A DNA stretch of 64,000 nucleotides from Galliscardovia ingluviei (GTDB taxonomy: Bacteria; Actinomycetota; Actinomycetes; Actinomycetales; Bifidobacteriaceae), in the NCBI RefSeq assembly GCF_014635685.1, contig NZ_BMDH01000002.1, forward strand, positions 433,266-497,265, read 5' to 3'. The stretch's first letter is position 1. Each line of letters starts with the position of its first letter. This document shows, piece by piece, positions 19,932-28,884 of this stretch. The position numbers and the translations under genes were made by a program. The notes under the pieces were generated by a model. It saw only the letters and a list, made by a program, of their open reading frames with translations. It was not told where the DNA came from and searched no databases.

Positions 19932-20142
19932 GAAATTCGTGTATTTATATATCAACACGCTTATTCACAGACTCATCCGCAGACGCACCACCAGCCGAAC
20001 AGCAACCACGCTCCACGCACACGGCAAACACCTATATCAACCACATGCATGCCAAGCGCATCCCTACTACACGCCCCGCATCCCTACCACACACCAACCG
20101 CTGATTCAACAGCACTCCATACCCAAGCCCATAATAGGCACT

Positions 20143-21939
20143 ATGACTGCTGATTTGCTTTCACTCACTATTGCCATGCTGATAGCAGTACTCAGCCCAA
20201 TTATTGCCAAAATCATTCCCGGCAATGTTGTGCCACAAACTGTACTGCTACTCGTCGCCGGCTCCATCCTTGGTCCGCATATGCTCGGCGTTATCACTCT
20301 CAGCCCAGCAGTAGAGCTACTAAGTGAACTTGGCCTCGCATTTTTATTCCTGCTCGCAGGCTACGAAATCAACCCCCAGCAAATCACCGGACATCAAGGC
20401 AGAATCGGCCTTACCACATGGCTTATCACTCTTGCCATTGCCGCAGCAGCAGTCACTTTTATCCCATTTTTCGGTGCAAACGGGCTTGGCAGCATCGCCA
20501 CAATGATCGCGCTCACCACCACAGCACTTGGCACGCTAATGCCCATCCTTAAAGAACGCAGATTAGAAGGAACGCCCGTTGGCAATGCTGTTATTGCTTA
20601 CGGCACCTGGGGCGAACTCGGGCCAGTGTTTGCCATGGCAATCCTACTTTCCTCACGTTCAGGTTGGAAAACATTTGCAATTCTGGCTCTTTTTGCAGCA
20701 ATCTGCATACTTGCGGCAGCCCTACCAATCAAGGCACGCAAAGCCGGCACCGCGGTCTACCGCTTCCTCACCTCCAACGCCAACACTTCCTCGCAAACCC
20801 TTATGCGCCTGACAGTATTTATGCTGATCGGACTAATTACACTTTCTAAACTATTTGACTTAGACGTTGTGCTCGGCGCATTTGCAGCAGGCTTTATTTT
20901 GCGATTCGTCAGCCCAGATGGCGTGCATACTCTTGAATTGAAGCTAGAAGGCGTCTCTTACGGCTTTCTCATTCCTATTTTCTTCATTGTTTCAGGCGCA
21001 GATATTGATATTTCTGCGGTTGCTGGCAATCCTGCACTGCTTATCGCGTTTATTGTTGCACTACTCTTAATTCGCGCAATACCAGTATTTCTTGCTATGA
21101 CACTTGATTGCAAAGCCAATCCAATGTCCGCATATCATCGCATTACTGTTGCTATTTACTGCACAACTGCTTTGCCAATTATTGTTGCTGTAACCAGTGT
21201 GGCGACCGCTGCCGGCACTATGAGCCAGGCAACTGCTTCTACGCTGGTTGCTGCAGGCGCGGTAACCGTGTTTCTTATGCCATTGCTTGGCAGCATCACT
21301 TACCGTATTGCAGAAATGCATCCTGTCGAGGCAGTGCGTGAAATTGCGCGTGCTGAGCGAGAGATTCGTACTATGCGAGGGTGGCAAGCTACAGGCACGC
21401 AAACTGCAAATATGCAAACTACAGATATGCAAACTGCCGAATTGATTCAGACTGCCACAGCCGCGCAAACTGCTGACACCACGCAACCTACCACTATGCA
21501 ATCTGCTTCTACGCCTACTACTACGGTGCAACCAGTAGCCACACAATTAGCGCAGGCAACGGCAGCACTTTCAGCCCAAACTGAATTAGTAAAGCAAGCA
21601 GAAGCAGCAACCACAGATGGCGCTAAGCTGGATAGCACCGAAACCAAGCAAGCGCATTCCCCATTACTCGCGCCGCACCTTTCCCTTGATGCTTTGAGTG
21701 CACATACGCCGCTTGCCCCGCATGATTGGCATGAGGTTGTGCGCGCTCACTGGGCTATTCGCCAGCATATCCTGCACGGTACTCCACTACCTACTGAGTT
21801 ATCTGACCATATGACGTATACGCAGCATATGCTGGTTGAAGCTGCACGCGAGCGCCGCCAACGACTTATGGAGCTTGGTATTAATCCAGATGAGCTTGGG
21901 GCACATTTACCCGCGCATTATAAGTATCCGAAGCAGTAG
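20143..21939 (+). CDS. CPA2/Kef-type cation:proton antiporter
   Basis: 598 residues from ATG 20143 (MTADLLSLTIAMLIAVLSP), chosen because the TM domain begins here; an in-frame upstream extension to 19939 has a His/Thr-rich composition unlike the family and no RBS. About 12 TM segments (1-about 390) with LLVAGSILGPHMLG, LAFLFLLAGYEI and ALTTTALGTLMPIL, as in Kef/NapA-like exchangers that move Na+ or K+ against H+. No TrkA-N domain follows; instead a low-complexity tail (about 405-520) contains short repeats TANMQTTDMQTAE rich in Thr/Gln/Ala, then a charged C-terminal region. The tail is probably cytoplasmic; its function is unknown. Confidence 0.8.
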   Translation: MTADLLSLTIAMLIAVLSPIIAKIIPGNVVPQTVLLLVAGSILGPHMLGVITLSPAVELLSELGLAFLFLLAGYEINPQQITGHQGRIGLTTWLITLAIAAAAVTFIPFFGANGLGSIATMIALTTTALGTLMPILKERRLEGTPVGNAVIAYGTWGELGPVFAMAILLSSRSGWKTFAILALFAAICILAAALPIKARKAGTAVYRFLTSNANTSSQTLMRLTVFMLIGLITLSKLFDLDVVLGAFAAGFILRFVSPDGVHTLELKLEGVSYGFLIPIFFIVSGADIDISAVAGNPALLIAFIVALLLIRAIPVFLAMTLDCKANPMSAYHRITVAIYCTTALPIIVAVTSVATAAGTMSQATASTLVAAGAVTVFLMPLLGSITYRIAEMHPVEAVREIARAEREIRTMRGWQATGTQTANMQTTDMQTAELIQTATAAQTADTTQPTTMQSASTPTTTVQPVATQLAQATAALSAQTELVKQAEAATTDGAKLDSTETKQAHSPLLAPHLSLDALSAHTPLAPHDWHEVVRAHWAIRQHILHGTPLPTELSDHMTYTQHMLVEAARERRQRLMELGINPDELGAHLPAHYKYPKQ

Positions 21940-21978
21940 TAAGCACTCTTTCTGAAGATCTAGCGTCAAAAAAACCCG

Positions 21979-22092
21979 CTATCCCAGACCAGTAACTATT
22001 CATTCGCATGCACGTTTCATATCGAAGTGGACGCATCGAAATATTAAATGTTTCAGAACATACAGAAGGAGTGTAGCTGCAGATACACAAAC
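21979..22092 (+). repeat. Intergenic palindromic repeat array F (decayed)
   Basis: Two diverged units of the family start at 21979 (GCTATCCCAGACC...) and 22030 (GGACGCATCGAAATATTAA), 51 bp apart, the second ending with ATAC at 22063 at the usual 34-bp offset. It lies between convergent antiporter and S9 peptidase genes. Confidence 0.5.
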
Positions 22093-22128
22093 TGCCCTAT
22101 AAAACAGATATGCAAACACTAGATATGC

Positions 22129-22157
22129 GTAAGGCGTACCACGAGGGCACGCCTTAC
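22129..22157. terminator. Hairpin between convergent genes
   Basis: Perfect 9-bp stem GTAAGGCGT (22129-22137) / ACGCCTTAC (22149-22157), 11-nt loop, in the gap between the convergent antiporter (stop 21939) and peptidase (stop 22268) genes. No long T-run follows on either strand. A shared terminator role is inferred from position. Confidence 0.5.
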
Positions 22158-22267
22158 CGTGTTCGAAAATAGGTCAATCACCGACTTGCAAATATCGCCT
22201 TACAAAAAGCAAGCCCCAAACCGCTGCATTACACTGCAATACGTTGCACATATACTGCATTGCGCTG

Positions 22268-24859
22268 CTATGCGAGTGCGTCATACAGGAAATCACGCTG
22301 TAGTAGCAAGAGGTTCTGCGCAACAGTTGGATCATTAGTCATGTGCGTAATTCCAGTAAGCGGCAACACCGTATGCTCTTTGCCAGCAGCCAGCAACGCT
22401 TGAGAAAGACGCAGCGTATGAGCCACAGTCACATTGTCATCAGCAAACCCGTGAATTAACATCAACTTACTACGCAACTTGCGCGCATCGTTAATCAAGC
22501 TATTGTCCTCATAAACCGCAGGATCTAAGCCCAAATACCGCTCAGTGTAATGTGTATCATAGAGCATCCAATCCGTCGGAGGAGCGCCAGCACACGCCGC
22601 ACGGAATACATCAGACGCACGCAATACTGCCAAAGCAGACAAGTATCCGCCATACGACCATCCCATAATAGCCACGCGACCCATATCTGGCTGCGGAATT
22701 TGCACCGCTGCAGCGTGACGCGATTTGCCGCTACGATGCCCGCCAAGCTCTGCACGCAACTGTTCAAGCGCCGGACCAAGAGCTTTTACACCAGCTACCT
22801 GATCAGCCAGCGTTACCTCAGCAAAAGCATCCTTAATCGCATAATCCCAGTGCGGGCCGCGAGCACCAGTACCATGCCCGTCAATACTCACTACGATGAA
22901 GCCCTGATCTGCCCACCACTGCGAATCAGCATACATGGCGAGGCTAAACATAACTTCGCGATGCATTGGACCACCATATGGGCGTAGCAATACTGGCAGC
23001 TGCTTACTTGCAGCATACTTACTTCCTGCAGATGGCAGTGTAATTGCCGCACACAGCTTATCCTCGCCTAAATGCACTAGATGCGTGTTTGGCTCAAAGC
23101 CCAGTTCTGCAGAATTATCAGTAAGCATTGCAGGCTGGTAGTCCTTATATGTGTGCGTTACGGAAACACGAGTGCTATCCATGGTGCGCTGAGTAAGTAC
23201 CATGCCTTGGCTTGCACAAGTCGCTGTTGCCACACCCTGCTCTTGAGAAAGTACAGTATATGAGGCATTGGCAGCATATGCAGTTTGTTCAGATTCCGTG
23301 TATTGAATGACGCCATCATGCTGGCTCACGCTATTGCGCGCCAAATCATGCTTGGCAGTATCGCGCTTTGGTAAGCTCTGCACCTGCTGTGGCATAGCAA
23401 AGCGTACTACTGCAACACCGCGTGAATCACGTGTAGCCCTTGCAATAACTGCCTTATCGCTGACTTGCAGTACTTCAAGAATTTGCCAACCAGCTGGCGA
23501 AATAAACGTACCATTGGCATGCAGACGCACAGTATCCGCGTTCATATCCACGTATGCATTTACTAATACACCAGACTCAGTAAGCGCCGGCACTCCATGA
23601 ATTAAATCCATCCATGGACCTTGATGCTGTTCTTCGAGCACTGTAGTTGTAATCTGATTTGCATTAGCAGCAGCACCTGTAGTATCACAGCCAGTCCCTT
23701 TTGCAGTATTTTCAGCACTCTCACTGCGTTTACCAGCTAGATCAACCTCAAGAATTTGCGTAATATTTTGCTCACGGTTTTGCACTTGGATCACTGGCTG
23801 CTGACCGCGCGTCCATGAAAGCGCAGCCATATATTCAAAGGCTTTCCTATCCCAAATAATTTCAGGAAGCTCCTCTAATACCAGTTCTTGGCTATTAACC
23901 TGCTGCAAATCCACGTAATACAACTGCACATCAGCATTGGCAGTAAGCGCTCGCGGATAGCGTGTAGCACGCGGCGCCTGGTCAGGGTGCGCCGGGTCCG
24001 TAATCCACCATACTGGCTCTGGAGACTCGTCCGTGCGTTCAATAATCAGGCTTTGTGAATCGGGAGCCCACCAGAAGCCCTCGTAGCGATCCATTTCTTC
24101 GCCGGCAGCAAATTCAGCAAGACCTACTTGTACGCTGTTTTGTGCATTCGCAGTAGCACACATGCAGGCAATGTGATCAGCATATTGCGTTTTACTATTA
24201 GAGCGGCGAGTATGGCCTCTTCCCGCTGTTTTAGTGCTTCTACCAAGTTCCAAAATCACGACGCTTTTGCCAGTTGAATACGCCAAAAGTTTGCCATCTG
24301 GGGAAATAGTTGGCATAAGAATTGGTGCTGGCAATACCGGTTCTGCCTGTATTAATCGCGTGTTTGACTGCTCAGGCTGCGTAGTATCCAAGTCAGTAAG
24401 CCAAATATTGCCATCTAATACAAATGCAATACGCTTACCGTCAGCACTGAGTGAATATGAAACTATACCGGCAGCAGACTCTCTTGCACGTTCACGGCGA
24501 GCACGCTCTTGCTCAGGAATATCTTCTTTATTGCGTTCACCGACCTGTTGCATCAAGGTATGCGGGTCAGCAAGCAAGGTTTCGTGATGCTCTCCGTTGG
24601 CATCAAACCAGCTCGCCCACAGCGCAGTTTGTGTATCCTCAGCACCACTTGAACGCAAAAATACGGCAAAAGTACCATCGCCTATTGTAGTTGCCGATCG
24701 CGGCGCACCGAGCGTAAACCGCATTGTTTGGGCTTTGCGAATTGGGTAGGTAGCAATTGCTTCTTGTTCAACATGCTGGGATTGTGCAAAATGCTGCCCG
24801 CGCATATGAGATTGAGCATGACGCGAATGCTCTACATGCTGAGTTGACTGAGATGACAA
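22268..24859 (-). CDS. S9-family serine peptidase (prolyl oligopeptidase/DPP-like)
   Basis: 863 residues. N-terminal beta-propeller (about 50-600) with WD-like PDGKLLAYSTG and APDSQSLIIERT strands, then an alpha/beta-hydrolase domain with nucleophile Ser in GWSYGGYLS (about 731), Asp in GFADDNVT (about 805) and His in GITHMT (about 838). These enzymes trim short peptides after Pro or Ala; no signal peptide, so cytoplasmic peptide scavenging is likely. The start codon is TTG (24857-24859), supported by GAGGAG 5 nt upstream. Residues 1-30 are His/Gln-rich. Appears monocistronic; ilvC lies upstream with its own terminator. Confidence 0.88.
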   Translation of the reverse strand: MSSQSTQHVEHSRHAQSHMRGQHFAQSQHVEQEAIATYPIRKAQTMRFTLGAPRSATTIGDGTFAVFLRSSGAEDTQTALWASWFDANGEHHETLLADPHTLMQQVGERNKEDIPEQERARRERARESAAGIVSYSLSADGKRIAFVLDGNIWLTDLDTTQPEQSNTRLIQAEPVLPAPILMPTISPDGKLLAYSTGKSVVILELGRSTKTAGRGHTRRSNSKTQYADHIACMCATANAQNSVQVGLAEFAAGEEMDRYEGFWWAPDSQSLIIERTDESPEPVWWITDPAHPDQAPRATRYPRALTANADVQLYYVDLQQVNSQELVLEELPEIIWDRKAFEYMAALSWTRGQQPVIQVQNREQNITQILEVDLAGKRSESAENTAKGTGCDTTGAAANANQITTTVLEEQHQGPWMDLIHGVPALTESGVLVNAYVDMNADTVRLHANGTFISPAGWQILEVLQVSDKAVIARATRDSRGVAVVRFAMPQQVQSLPKRDTAKHDLARNSVSQHDGVIQYTESEQTAYAANASYTVLSQEQGVATATCASQGMVLTQRTMDSTRVSVTHTYKDYQPAMLTDNSAELGFEPNTHLVHLGEDKLCAAITLPSAGSKYAASKQLPVLLRPYGGPMHREVMFSLAMYADSQWWADQGFIVVSIDGHGTGARGPHWDYAIKDAFAEVTLADQVAGVKALGPALEQLRAELGGHRSGKSRHAAAVQIPQPDMGRVAIMGWSYGGYLSALAVLRASDVFRAACAGAPPTDWMLYDTHYTERYLGLDPAVYEDNSLINDARKLRSKLMLIHGFADDNVTVAHTLRLSQALLAAGKEHTVLPLTGITHMTNDPTVAQNLLLLQRDFLYDALA

Positions 24860-25024
24860 CGTTGCTCCTCGTTTTATGATCTACTCAAGTTAGGTATTTA
24901 TAGCCACTGGACTATCGCATCGGTATGCGTATCCGCACGACCGATTACACACTCACACTACCTTAGTCGTAGTTTGTGTTTTTGTGTATCCGAAGGTTCA
25001 AGAACTTGCAATTTTTCCAAATTC

Positions 25025-25070
25025 AAAAAGGCGCGACTCGAAGTAAATAACACCTCGAAGTCACGCCTTT
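25025..25070 (-). terminator. Intrinsic terminator of ilvC copy 1
   Basis: Stem AGGCGCGACT-CGAAG (25029-25043) with CCTCGAAGTCACGCCT (25053-25068), flanked by TTTTT on the minus strand and TTTATTATT on the plus strand. The same stem composition recurs after ilvC copy 2 (28708-28752). The rest of the 24860-25169 gap has only a 13-bp direct repeat (TTATTACGATTTA, about 25077 and 25095). Confidence 0.85.
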
Positions 25071-25169
25071 ATTATTTATTACGATTTACTTTACTTATTA
25101 CGATTTATGCTTTTGCTAGTAACCGTGCGATTTGCTAGCTACACCGTAACAATTGCGTTTAATCTGCAA

Positions 25170-26225
25170 TTACTCCTGCACCTGAGCGCGAGCAATCTTA
25201 CCGGTGAAGGAATTAGCTTCATCAGCATCAGCCACACCCTGATTATTCCAAGAGAACATCGCACGCAGCTTAGGACCTACAGTCTCGATGCGCTCGTTGG
25301 AGTACTTCTCCTGCAGTTCCTTGAAGTGTGGAGCACCTGCATCCTGATCGTCGATGAATTCCTTAGCGAAGGAACCATCCTGAATGCGCTTCAAGTGGTA
25401 CTGCATGCGCTCGCGGCAGCTTTCATCGATAACAGTGTTCACATAGTCGCCGTACTGTGCGGTATCAGAGCAAGACCAGCGAGCCTTGTTCAAACCACCC
25501 TCATTCATGAGGTCAACGAGCATCTTGAGCTCGTGGCAAACCTCGAAGTAAGCGATTTCTGGCTGATAACCAGCGTCGGTCAATACTTCAAAGCCCATTT
25601 CTACGAGCTTGTTCACGCCGCCCATCAGCACGTTCTGCTCGCCGAAGAGATCAGTCTCAGTCTCTTCCTTGAACGTGGTCTTAATAGCACCTGCACGAAG
25701 CGCACCCAAAGCCTTAGCATAAGCGAGAGTAATATCCCAGCCGTCACCGCGTGGGTCTTGCTCTACTGCCACCACCACAGGGACACCACGGCCAGCAGCA
25801 TACTCACGACGCACAATATGACCAGGACCCTTAGGAGCCACCATGAATACAGGGTGGTCTTCGCTTGGCTTGATATAGCCATAATGAATATTAAAACCAT
25901 GAGCAAACGCAAGAGCAGCACCTGGCTTAATATTTGGCTCAATGTCATTTGCCCAGATAGTGCGCTGATACTGATCTGGTGCCAAAATCATGATGATATC
26001 TGCTTCGGCAGTGGCATCAGCAACAGACTTAACTTCCAAGCCCTGTTCCTTAGCGAATTCAACAGACTTTGAAGTTGGACGCAAACCAACAACTACATCC
26101 ACACCAGAATCACGCAAATTCAACGCATGGGCATGACCCTGAGAACCGTAGCCAATAATTGCGACCTTCTTGCCGTCGAGTACAGAGAGATCACCATCGT
26201 TTTCATACCAGATTTGTGCAGCCAT
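25170..26225 (-). CDS. ilvC: Ketol-acid reductoisomerase, copy 1
   Basis: 351 residues. Rossmann motif [17 protein letters not shown] (about 23-39) binds NAD(P)H; the class I KARI C-terminal domain carries the metal ligands in [17 protein letters not shown] and [12 protein letters not shown] segments. It converts acetolactate or acetohydroxybutyrate to dihydroxy acids in valine/leucine/isoleucine synthesis. The start is [12 protein letters not shown] at 26225, with AAGGAG 8 nt upstream; the reading frame stays open 39 codons further, but that extension has no RBS and is absent from the paralogue. Copy 2 at 28885-29940 is nearly identical in long blocks. Upstream gap 26226-27057 holds repeat array B. 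Confidence 0.95.
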   Translation of the reverse strand: MAAQIWYENDGDLSVLDGKKVAIIGYGSQGHAHALNLRDSGVDVVVGLRPTSKSVEFAKEQGLEVKSVADATAEADIIMILAPDQYQRTIWANDIEPNIKPGAALAFAHGFNIHYGYIKPSEDHPVFMVAPKGPGHIVRREYAAGRGVPVVVAVEQDPRGDGWDITLAYAKALGALRAGAIKTTFKEETETDLFGEQNVLMGGVNKLVEMGFEVLTDAGYQPEIAYFEVCHELKMLVDLMNEGGLNKARWSCSDTAQYGDYVNTVIDESCRERMQYHLKRIQDGSFAKEFIDDQDAGAPHFKELQEKYSNERIETVGPKLRAMFSWNNQGVADADEANSFTGKIARAQVQE

Positions 26226-26496
26226 TGCCGGCACTCCTTTTCTTTCAGCGCTTTCTAGCACTATCTTGCAGCCGTTGGCATTGCGGGCGTTGCCACATGC
26301 GTAGGCTGCCATTTCGAGGGGCTTAGCGATTGTGTCGCTCAAACTTGGGTCTATCCTATCTATATTGCGGCAAAATCGCGCAGTCGTTCCACAACGTGGG
26401 CGTTCTTTTTAGTTTTGTTCATCGTCGAACATTACTTTCGCTATTTTACACGCTTTTACAGCATATTGTGCACGCACACACCCTGCTGATTGTCTC

Positions 26497-26910
26497 ATAC
26501 TTTGAAACACCTGCTATTCATAACGATCCCCCCTGTTCGCAAAATCCCCGCTCTCTACAAATGGCTACTTCGAAACATCAGATATTCAAATGCGTACGTT
26601 TGTCCTACAAAACCCGCTACTTCGAAATATCAGATGTTTCGAGCCGTACAGAATCCAAGAGCAAAACACAGCAAAGTCGCTAGTTTGCAATAGCAACTCT
26701 TCCAACATGTATACTTCCCCACACCAATCCAGCTACTCCGCAACAGCAACTATTCAAAAGAGTACAGAATGCAAGCTTCAAGTTGACAAAAGTCGCTAGT
26801 TTAGAACATCAACTCTTCAAATGCGTACGTTTGTCCTACAAAAACCGCTACTTCGAAATATCAGATGTTTCGAACCACACAGAATCCAAGAACAAAACAC
26901 AATGTCAAAC
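26497..26910 (+). repeat. Intergenic palindromic repeat array B
   Basis: Six clear units start (GCTA) at 26564, 26616, 26679, 26732, 26795 and 26847: spacing 52, 63, 53, 63, 52. A decayed unit precedes at about 26497. Units alternate between a long form ending CAGAATCCAAGARCAAAACA and a short form ending GTACGTTTGTCCTACAAAA. It occupies the region between ilvC copy 1 (transcribed away) and the AbiEi-like gene. 26679-26855 is almost identical to 28382-28558 of array C. Confidence 0.85.
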
Positions 26911-27057
26911 AACAAAACACTATAGAAATCACGAATAAGAGCCCAATTACTCAAACGAAGCTGCAAATACCATACTTATCCACACAACGAACACCATGCT
27001 TGTCCACAATTACCAAACAGCTTTACCTACTTAACACAACAATTGTACAGTTCAGCT

Positions 27058-28005
27058 ATGTTACGAGATTCTTTACTTAACCAAGTCATCGATTACCAGC
27101 AACAATCACTGTGTCTGAAAGCACGAACACAAGGCGAGCAACGAGCGCTTGCCTATCTATGCAAAAAGGGACTACTTATATCGCCATTCCCAACTTATTA
27201 CATTACTCAAGAACATTGGGACATACTTACTCATTTTGAACGTATACGATACATTGCCAATACTTACGCCTGCACACATCAAGACTGCATATTTACAGGG
27301 TTAACCGCCGCTGATTTCTATCAAATAGACCACATGCATAGTAGCCACCACAACATTCCAATTAATGTGCTCAGCCGAACTAACACCACAAAGAAGCTTA
27401 ATAAACCTATACAACGCTTCTATTGCGCAGATCCTAGGTTCCAAACTATTCAGGGACTAAGAATAGCACCAATCGAACGCACCATTGTTGACTGTTGCAA
27501 CTACCTGCCACTAAGAGAAGCACTACCAATTATCGACAGCGCGGTTCGGCAAGGAATAAGCATTGCAGACCTGCAACATTATTGCAATACGCTACGCAGA
27601 GATTGTAGTCAGACTCTCCACGCTCTACGGTATGCGAATCCGAAAAGCGAGAATGGAGGAGAATCATTTTGCAGGGGAACTTTTATTGAAGCAGGGCTGG
27701 AAGTACCTTCGATTCAAGTGACGTTTAAAATATATAACATGTCTTTTCGAGTTGATTTTGCATGGTATAGTGCGTCTGGACGAATTGTTGCTGGCGAGCT
27801 GGATGGAGAAGAGAAATACGTTAATCCGTCAATGACTCAGGGGAAATCTATCTCTGCAATAGTGCAAGATGAGCGAGAACGTGAGAATTTACTCAGCAAA
27901 TGCGGCATTAGCAATATTTTCCGTTTCACATTTCAGGATGCACTGCAGAGACAGCCACTGATTAAAAAGGCAGTGCAGGCTGGCGTACAAAAAGCAGTGT
28001 ACTGA
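27058..28005 (+). CDS. AbiEi-like protein with PD-(D/E)XK-type C-terminal domain
   Basis: 315 residues from ATG 27058 (an in-frame TTG lies at 27043; neither has a clear RBS). The N-terminal half resembles the winged-helix plus AbiEi_C-like fold of type IV antitoxin-related proteins common in actinobacteria (FTGLTAADFYQIDH, IAPIERTIVDCCNYLPLREAL). The C-terminal third has a nuclease-like pattern: Glu in NGGESFCR, Asp in RVDFAWY and Glu in VAGELDGEEKY, as in VSR/DUF559-type PD-(D/E)XK domains. No AbiEii-type partner toxin is adjacent, so it is either an orphan or a stand-alone defence or regulatory protein. It is isolated between two ilvC genes and flanked on both sides by members of the same repeat family. 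Function not assigned. Confidence 0.7.
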   Translation: MLRDSLLNQVIDYQQQSLCLKARTQGEQRALAYLCKKGLLISPFPTYYITQEHWDILTHFERIRYIANTYACTHQDCIFTGLTAADFYQIDHMHSSHHNIPINVLSRTNTTKKLNKPIQRFYCADPRFQTIQGLRIAPIERTIVDCCNYLPLREALPIIDSAVRQGISIADLQHYCNTLRRDCSQTLHALRYANPKSENGGESFCRGTFIEAGLEVPSIQVTFKIYNMSFRVDFAWYSASGRIVAGELDGEEKYVNPSMTQGKSISAIVQDERERENLLSKCGISNIFRFTFQDALQRQPLIKKAVQAGVQKAVY

Positions 28006-28266
28006 AGCACCGAATCAGTATATACCTAGCGTTTATGAAAAGGCATGCATACGAGTGTGATTGTTTACAAAGTGTGAGTGGCAAGCTCAGCTAATGGCAA
28101 GAGTGGGTGTTGTTGATGAAGAGCCAGGTTTGCTGGTAGAAATGAGTGAATACGCATAATAGTGGACGACTACTCTTGCAAATATAGAAAAATAATACAG
28201 GGAGTATTACGACATTCGTGTCTTATGGACAATATTTATGCATCTACTCTTTTAAGCAGCAAAATG

Positions 28267-28573
28267 GCTAATACGGAATAGCAACTCTTCCAACATATAC
28301 GCTTGCCCCACAAAAGTCGCTAGTTTGCAATAGCAAGTATTCAAAAGAATACAAAAAACGAGATCCAAGTTAACAAAACCCGCTAGTTTGCAATAGCAAC
28401 TCTTCCAACATGTACACTTCCCCACACCAATCCAGCTACTCCGCAACAGCAACTATTCAAAAGAGTACAGAATGCAAGCTTCAAGTTGACAAAAGTCGCT
28501 AGTTTGGAACATCAACTATTCAAATGCGTACGTTTGTCCTACAAAAACCGCTACTTTGAAACATCAGATATTC
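28267..28573 (+). repeat. Intergenic palindromic repeat array C
   Basis: Six units start (GCTA) at 28267, 28319, 28382, 28435, 28498 and 28550: spacing 52, 63, 53, 63, 52, exactly the register of array B. The last unit runs into a 21-bp tandem repeat. It lies between the convergent AbiEi-like gene (stop 28005) and ilvC copy 2 (stop 28885). 28006-28266 holds no recognisable feature. Confidence 0.85.
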
Positions 28574-28657
28574 CAAACCCCACAAAACACAACGCAAACC
28601 CCACAAAACACAATGCAAACCGTATAAAACACAATCCGAACCACACAAAACACAACG
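28574..28657 (+). repeat. 21-bp tandem repeat, four copies
   Basis: Units begin at 28574, 28595, 28616 and 28637, each CAAACC..ACAAAACACAA-like with few differences; a fifth, broken unit follows. It directly continues the last unit of array C. The 21-bp period is two turns of B-DNA. There is no coding sign. Confidence 0.8.
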
Positions 28658-28707
28658 CAGAACAACAAAGCGCAGTATAAATGCACAGGTAAATACTGTA
28701 AACGCAC

Positions 28708-28752
28708 AAAAGCGTGACCCGAAGTGAATAACACCTCAAAGTCACGCCTTTT
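28708..28752 (-). terminator. Intrinsic terminator of ilvC copy 2
   Basis: Stem AAAAGCGTGAC (28708-28718) / GTCACGCCTTTT (28741-28752), with inner pairing possible between GTG and CAC; T-rich on both exits. It lies about 130 nt past the ilvC2 stop and resembles the ilvC1 terminator. Confidence 0.75.
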
Positions 28753-28813
28753 AACTGCACTTAGCAAAGTACCTTGCTTCTACCGATAAAGTACTTATAA
28801 GCTACGCACAAAG

Positions 28814-28873
28814 CGCTCTCGCACTCTTTGCGCTCTTTACACTCTTTGCGCTCTTTACACTCTTGCGCTCTCG
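28814..28873. repeat. 18-bp tandem repeat between ilvC2 stop and its terminator
   Basis: CTCTTTGCGCTCTTTACA repeats about three times with decayed ends, itself made of a 9-bp half-unit. It sits in the 3' untranslated region of ilvC2. No function evident. Confidence 0.7.
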
Positions 28874-28884
28874 TAATCTTGCAA

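Noticed and set aside
19939..20142. N-terminal extension of the antiporter
   Set aside because: The 68 extra residues are His/Thr/Arg-rich, unlike the family, and the frame start lies at the poly-C tract without an RBS. ATG 20143 begins directly before TM1.
25107..26072. 321-codon open frame on the plus strand opposite ilvC copy 1
   Set aside because: It is antisense to a clearly coding ilvC, has no RBS, and a similar open frame lies opposite ilvC copy 2, as expected from shared codon structure.
26226..26342. Longer ilvC copy 1 with 39 extra codons
   Set aside because: AAGGAG precedes ATG 26225 at good spacing, and copy 2 begins at the matching residue.
26497..28657. Repeat arrays B and C as CRISPR arrays
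   Set aside because: Repeats are not identical, are palindromic over short spans, have two alternating lengths, and the sequences between them recur between arrays. No cas gene is present in the window.
28551..28767. Minus-strand hydrophobic Cys/Val/Phe-rich small ORFs near 28.6 kb
   Set aside because: They are translations of the 21-bp tandem repeat, with no start signal and no family likeness.
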